In this document: one piece after another, positions 60,531-64,000 of the stretch | Layout: each line of letters opens with the position of its first letter | Position numbering within the stretch: the stretch's first letter is position 1 | Source: Lachnospiraceae bacterium | GTDB taxonomy: Bacteria > Bacillota > Clostridia > Oscillospirales > CAG-272 | NCBI GenBank assembly: GCA_024404495.1 | Contig: JAKSPT010000011.1 | Span: 1-64,000, forward strand | DNA: 64,000 nucleotides | Reading direction: 5' to 3' | The notes under the pieces: model-generated | Database searches by the model: none | Seen by the model: only the letters and a program-made list of their open reading frames with translations | What the model was told of the DNA's origin: nothing | Position numbers and translations under genes: made by a program

Positions 60531-62321
60531 TCAGTCACCGCCCTTCCCCATATTGTGATGGTTCTGATTCAATCCGTATTTTTTCTCTTCGGCTTCCAGC
60601 TTTTTCAGCTTGACCGCGTCCTGACGCTGCTTCAGCTGATCCGCTTTCATTTCAGCCTGATGGGTCTTCTTGTTCTGGGCGTGGCTTACGATCGGAGCCC
60701 ACATACCGCCCTTATCCCTGTACGTCTGGTACAGCTCGCCGGCTTTCTTGGCGCCCATTCTGCCGAGCGTACCGAGACCGGTGAGGTTCGCGCCGAACTC
60801 GGCGGTACCCTTCATCACGCCGCCCGCCATGCCGAGCGCTTTCTGTGCCATGCCGGACATATCGCCCGCGCGGACTGCCTGATACGCCGCGTTGTTCGTC
60901 AGGATACCGGTAAAGATCTCGCTGAAGCGGTTCGACGCCTCGAGCGAGCCCGCGATCATGATCGCCTTGCCGAGAATGTTCATCACCGGCGCCTCGAAAA
61001 GAATCAGCTTGCTGTCGAGGATGATCGGGACGAACAGGATCACGAGACGCATCGGAATGATGCAGCCGAAGATGCTGAAGGTCTGCGCGATCGCCGAGGT
61101 CACCCACTGCTTGAACTTTTCCCCGTTGTCAAGCGGAGAAAGCGCCGCGAGCGGCGGGGCGATGACGTAAAGCCCGATCATATTGAAGATGCGGGCGATG
61201 CAGTTGAAAACGCAGGTCGCGAGGTTCTTCATCGTGAACCACGCGAGGATGCCGATCAGCAGATAGTTGATCCCGTTGCTCCCCGTCTCAAAGACGGAGG
61301 AAACGGCGTCGTAGCTGTAAATGCTCTTTTCCCCGTAATAGAAGGGACCGCGCGCCGCGTCGTACAGATCGGGTTCCTTGTTGTAGGCGTTGTTTTTCGC
61401 CGCCTCAAGCGTACCCATCAGGAACACGATGCGGTCGATCGGGACGGACTGCTGAACGTTGGTCTTGATCTCCCGCCTCACCGAGGCGACCGGGAAGAAA
61501 TCGGCGTTGGTCTTGAGCTCGTTCATGATCTTCAGGACCGCGGTGGACGAGTCGGTCATCACGTCGGCGCGGAGCTCGTAGCTCGGGTCGCCGGATTCCA
61601 CCAGCATTTTGAGCATGCTCTGCCAGTTGTTCCCGTTTTCCGTATTGTAGCTGTAATCGAAGACGTGCTCCCGCTGTAGGAACTGCAGATCCGAGCGGAT
61701 CTCGTTATAGCAGGTATTCAGATTGTAGCGGCTGTTATAGGAGCCGTTGAGCGAGTAGTTGCCGATGGTATTGTAGATCCTCGCCATCGCCGAGAACTGC
61801 TCCCCCGTAAAGACGAGCTCGTTCTTCTGCGAAAGCGTTCCCGCGTTGTCGAAGAGGCGGTTGACCTGATCGACGAGCAGGTTCGTCATATTCAGCACGG
61901 CGGAAAGCACCGCGCTGAGCAGCAGGATCACCAGCCCGCTTTTGCACGAGCTGAGCAGAATGGAGCCGATGGAGCGCTGTTCCTTGCCCTCGATATCGAA
62001 CATCTTTTTGATGCCCGCTACGACCGTCAGAAAGACGCGGAAGGCAAAGCCGACCAGCACCATGCCCCAGTAGACCTCGTTGATCTGCTTGTTGCCGAAG
62101 AAAACGTTGATCAGGTACTGCTGTTCGCCGTTATACTGGATCTTTGCCGTCCCGGAAAAGACGGAAAAGAACTGGTAAATGATTTTTACGAAATTGCAGA
62201 GCGTGGAGACGATGATGTAGAACAGCCAGCCGAACAGATCGAGCAGGGCGTCTATGATAGGCGTTACGATCTTGACGAACAGATCGCCTACGAAGTCCAT
62301 AACGTCGTCAAAGAATCCCAC
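60531..62321 (-). CDS. VirB6/TrbL-like polytopic membrane protein
   Basis: This 596-residue protein has an amphipathic N-terminus and hydrophobic segments at about 30-55, 80-100 and 125-150. A large hydrophilic domain (about 155-340) is followed by further helices between 345 and 465. The C-terminal 130 residues are charged and Gly/Ala-rich, ending in a Lys/Gln-rich tail. This layout matches VirB6/TrbL-type channel components of Gram-positive type IV systems. It is flanked by the Ig-like protein gene and the PrgI-VirB4 gene. The assignment rests on topology and neighbours. Confidence 0.75.
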   Translation of the reverse strand: MGFFDDVMDFVGDLFVKIVTPIIDALLDLFGWLFYIIVSTLCNFVKIIYQFFSVFSGTAKIQYNGEQQYLINVFFGNKQINEVYWGMVLVGFAFRVFLTVVAGIKKMFDIEGKEQRSIGSILLSSCKSGLVILLLSAVLSAVLNMTNLLVDQVNRLFDNAGTLSQKNELVFTGEQFSAMARIYNTIGNYSLNGSYNSRYNLNTCYNEIRSDLQFLQREHVFDYSYNTENGNNWQSMLKMLVESGDPSYELRADVMTDSSTAVLKIMNELKTNADFFPVASVRREIKTNVQQSVPIDRIVFLMGTLEAAKNNAYNKEPDLYDAARGPFYYGEKSIYSYDAVSSVFETGSNGINYLLIGILAWFTMKNLATCVFNCIARIFNMIGLYVIAPPLAALSPLDNGEKFKQWVTSAIAQTFSIFGCIIPMRLVILFVPIILDSKLILFEAPVMNILGKAIMIAGSLEASNRFSEIFTGILTNNAAYQAVRAGDMSGMAQKALGMAGGVMKGTAEFGANLTGLGTLGRMGAKKAGELYQTYRDKGGMWAPIVSHAQNKKTHQAEMKADQLKQRQDAVKLKKLEAEEKKYGLNQNHHNMGKGGD

Positions 62322-62357
62322 GGTACAATCACCTTCCTTTCCTTTCTTTTCCGGTCT

Positions 62358-63284
62358 TTATCTGATGCGGAGATGTTTGCGGGAATAGATGAGATATCCC
62401 GCTACCGCGATCACCGCCGCGGCGAGGATCACAAAAAACGCGACGCTGTTGGAGTCGAAATAAATGCGGATGACAAACGAATATTCGTTGTAGTTGCCCG
62501 CGCTGTCGCGCAGACGGATGCGGTAGGAGCCGCTCTTGGTCAGCGTTCTGTCGTACGGGATCGTTTTGTCGTCGAGCGTGATCGCGATCGCGGCGTCCTT
62601 TTCGAGGTCGGAAATATCGACCGGACCCTCCGCGTAACCGTCCTTCACCGCCTCCAGCTTCAGCGTGGGCGGCGTGTGGTCGACCGTCACGTTGAGACCG
62701 TGGGTCACGCCGGTCCCGGAGCAGGTATAGCGGATCTCGTAGGCGCCCTCCTCGGTCATATCCACGAGGTTGGAGTCAAAGGGGATATCCTCCCCGTCCA
62801 GCACCACCGAAACGACGTGGAAGCCGACCGGCATCTGATACGAGGAAATCGCGCCGGTCAGCGCCTTCACGACCGTGAACTTCAGACAGAGCTCGTCCCC
62901 GTTGCCGAAGTACGCGACGTATTTTCCCGCCTCGGTGATCGCGTCCGGGTTCAGGTCGGTCAGCTCGTTCCCGTCACGGTAGAATCTTGCCTTCATTCCG
63001 GTCGGCACGACGATCGACACGGCGGAGGTCGTCACAATCCCGTTCGGGAAGTTCATTTCCACGGCGGAGTCGCCGACGGCGTAGCGGTAGCGTCTCGTCA
63101 GCTTATCGTAAACCGCGTCACCGACCGTGACCTCCCGCTTTCCGGGGTCGTCGTCCTCGAGAACGGGATTTCCGCCGATATCGAGCTCTCCCTCGTATTC
63201 GTAATCAACGCCGGCAAAAACGCCGGGCGCGCACCCGAGCAGCACCGTGAAAAGCAGGAGCAGCGCTATGATCGTTTTTTTCAC
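62358..63284 (-). CDS. Membrane-anchored Ig-like protein of the secretion cluster
   Basis: This 308-residue protein has a signal peptide (about 1-24) and an extracellular region. Its last part (about 225-275, with TLTKSGSYRIRLRDSAGNYNEYSFVI) resembles bacterial Ig-like domains, and a similar EEGAYEIRYTCSGTG segment lies near residue 183. A C-terminal membrane helix (about 282-302) and a basic tail anchor it. The start is a GTG behind AAGGTG. It sits between VirD4/TraG and VirB6-like genes, 36-40 bp from each, and could be an envelope-spanning or mating-contact component. Confidence 0.7.
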   Translation of the reverse strand: MKKTIIALLLLFTVLLGCAPGVFAGVDYEYEGELDIGGNPVLEDDDPGKREVTVGDAVYDKLTRRYRYAVGDSAVEMNFPNGIVTTSAVSIVVPTGMKARFYRDGNELTDLNPDAITEAGKYVAYFGNGDELCLKFTVVKALTGAISSYQMPVGFHVVSVVLDGEDIPFDSNLVDMTEEGAYEIRYTCSGTGVTHGLNVTVDHTPPTLKLEAVKDGYAEGPVDISDLEKDAAIAITLDDKTIPYDRTLTKSGSYRIRLRDSAGNYNEYSFVIRIYFDSNSVAFFVILAAAVIAVAGYLIYSRKHLRIR

Positions 63285-63324
63285 TCTATCACCTTATTCG
63301 TTTCCGTCTGAGCGGAAGGATCGT

Positions 63325-64000
63325 TTACGCCTCTTCACCGAGGACGGTACGGTTGCGTTCCCTGATATCGTACATCACGTTTTCCGCGCGGAAGACGTGA
63401 GATCTGTTTTCCGAGAGATCGGCCTTGCCGAACCGGTAGTACCCGCACTTGTAGGAGGGCGTGTACTTCGTCTTCAGCGGGTAGTTGCCGAAGGTAACGA
63501 TGATCGCGTTGCCGGTGGACTCGCGGTTGTTCAGCTTCTGCAGCTCGGAGGGGTAGATCAGAGGTCTCGTCTGGAGCTGGTTGGAGACGTTCACGTCGCC
63601 CTCCTTCGAGCCGGTGGAGGAGGAGGTGCTCGTCGTGCGGACTGTCTTGTTGCCGCAGAGCTCGGAGAACTCCTTGCAGGTGCCGATATCGTTGGAGCCG
63701 ATGAACATCTTCATCGCGCAGTTGGACTTGACGACGTCGGCGACGCCCTCGCCGTAAATATTGTTGAGCTGCGCGTAGCTCTGCACGACCATATTGAACC
63801 AAATCCTGCGGCTGCGTCCGACCGTGATCATCTTGTCGAACTTTTCGATCTTCGGCATATTACCGAACTCGTCCATAATGAAGTAGACGTTTCTCGGCAG
63901 CGCGAGGTCTTCCCTTGCGCTCGCCACCTTGATCAGCGCTTTGTACATACTCAGGATGAAGAGGGAAGCCAGTCCGTGGCGGGTATCCTTTTCATCCGGG
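63325..64000 (-). CDS. VirD4/TraG coupling protein, C-terminal part (cut by window edge)
   Basis: The reading frame runs open through 64000 without a stop, so only the C-terminal 224 codons or so are visible. It reads DEKDTRHGLASLF near the edge, then the Walker B-type segment VYFIMDEFGNMPKI, MVVQSYAQLNNIYG and MKMFIGSNDIGTCKEFSELCG, all typical of the TraG/VirD4 family that feeds substrates to type IV channels. The first in-frame ATG inside the window (63948) is internal to the conserved domain and is not the real start. It is upstream of, and co-directional with, the rest of the secretion cluster. Confidence 0.92.
   Translation of the reverse strand, partial: PDEKDTRHGLASLFILSMYKALIKVASAREDLALPRNVYFIMDEFGNMPKIEKFDKMITVGRSRRIWFNMVVQSYAQLNNIYGEGVADVVKSNCAMKMFIGSNDIGTCKEFSELCGNKTVRTTSTSSSTGSKEGDVNVSNQLQTRPLIYPSELQKLNNRESTGNAIIVTFGNYPLKTKYTPSYKCGYYRFGKADLSENRSHVFRAENVMYDIRERNRTVLGEEA

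Noticed and set aside
63325..63948. A short complete 207-residue protein at the right edge
   Set aside because: The frame stays open to 64000 and the sequence upstream of the internal Met continues the TraG/VirD4 pattern, so this is a gene cut by the window edge.
50107..64000. A complete integrative conjugative element
   Set aside because: VirD4, VirB6 and VirB4 are present, but no relaxase, integrase, attachment site or transfer hydrolase is visible. The right-hand part lies outside the window, so this stays open and is not called.

Overview
The window looks like the chromosome of an anaerobic, fermentative Clostridia-type bacterium, plausibly an uncultured Oscillospirales or Christensenellales gut lineage; this placement is an inference. 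The supporting observations are GC-rich coding, AGGAGG-type ribosome binding sites, canonical sigma-A promoters (TTGACA, 17 bp, TATAAT), BlaI/BlaR-type and ECF regulators, a short inverted-repeat element of a kind I recall from Oscillospiraceae genomes, and oxygen-sensitive iron-sulfur enzymes. No phage, insertion-sequence transposase, integrase, relaxase, rRNA gene or CRISPR array was seen.

Layout. 0.3-11 kb is mostly housekeeping: a CCA-adding enzyme, a NatAB-like ABC exporter, a secreted lipoprotein, tRNA-Thr(GGT), trpS and several small unknown genes, with a 186-bp MITE-like element at 7.8 kb. 11.2-23.7 kb is one long plus-strand operon running from a strong sigma-A promoter: malate dehydrogenase (LDH fold with an MDH-type Arg), fumarase, HdrB-HdrC-HdrA, an MvhD/FlxD-like protein, two iron-sulfur subunits, an FAD/NAD oxidoreductase (together an Hdr-Flx complex), a soluble FrdB-FrdA fumarate reductase and an AspT-family carboxylate transporter. 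Together they form the reductive succinate branch with a likely electron-bifurcating NADH-oxidising complex, which is the most interesting metabolic system here. 23.7-30.1 kb is a minus-strand operon led by an ECF sigma factor and a membrane anti-sigma-like protein, followed by two lipoprotein serpins, an MFS transporter and four small membrane or lipoproteins.

30-34.5 kb holds mixed genes: a DUF4886 SGNH-like hydrolase, TspO, a transaldolase/FSA-family protein, an SPFH protein and small membrane proteins. 34.5-44.7 kb is a plant-polysaccharide locus: xylA, a GH3 beta-xylosidase, xylB and a second GH3 on the minus strand, divergent from an AraC regulator and a GH78 alpha-L-rhamnosidase. 45-50 kb carries two envelope-sensing modules back to back: BlaI plus a BlaR1-like M56 protease whose extracellular domain is not a penicillin-binding domain, and an ECF sigma factor with a large single-pass partner.

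50.1-64 kb is a minus-strand cluster that enters from beyond the right edge: VirD4/TraG (partial), an Ig-like membrane-anchored protein, a VirB6-like membrane protein, a PrgI-VirB4 fusion ATPase, an RsbV-like STAS protein, a 1559-residue secreted repeat protein, a single-pass surface protein and an RsbW-like kinase. A type IV secretion core joined to an RsbV/RsbW partner switch and a giant exported protein is the second system worth following up. Gene assignments rest on motifs and family recall, without database searches.
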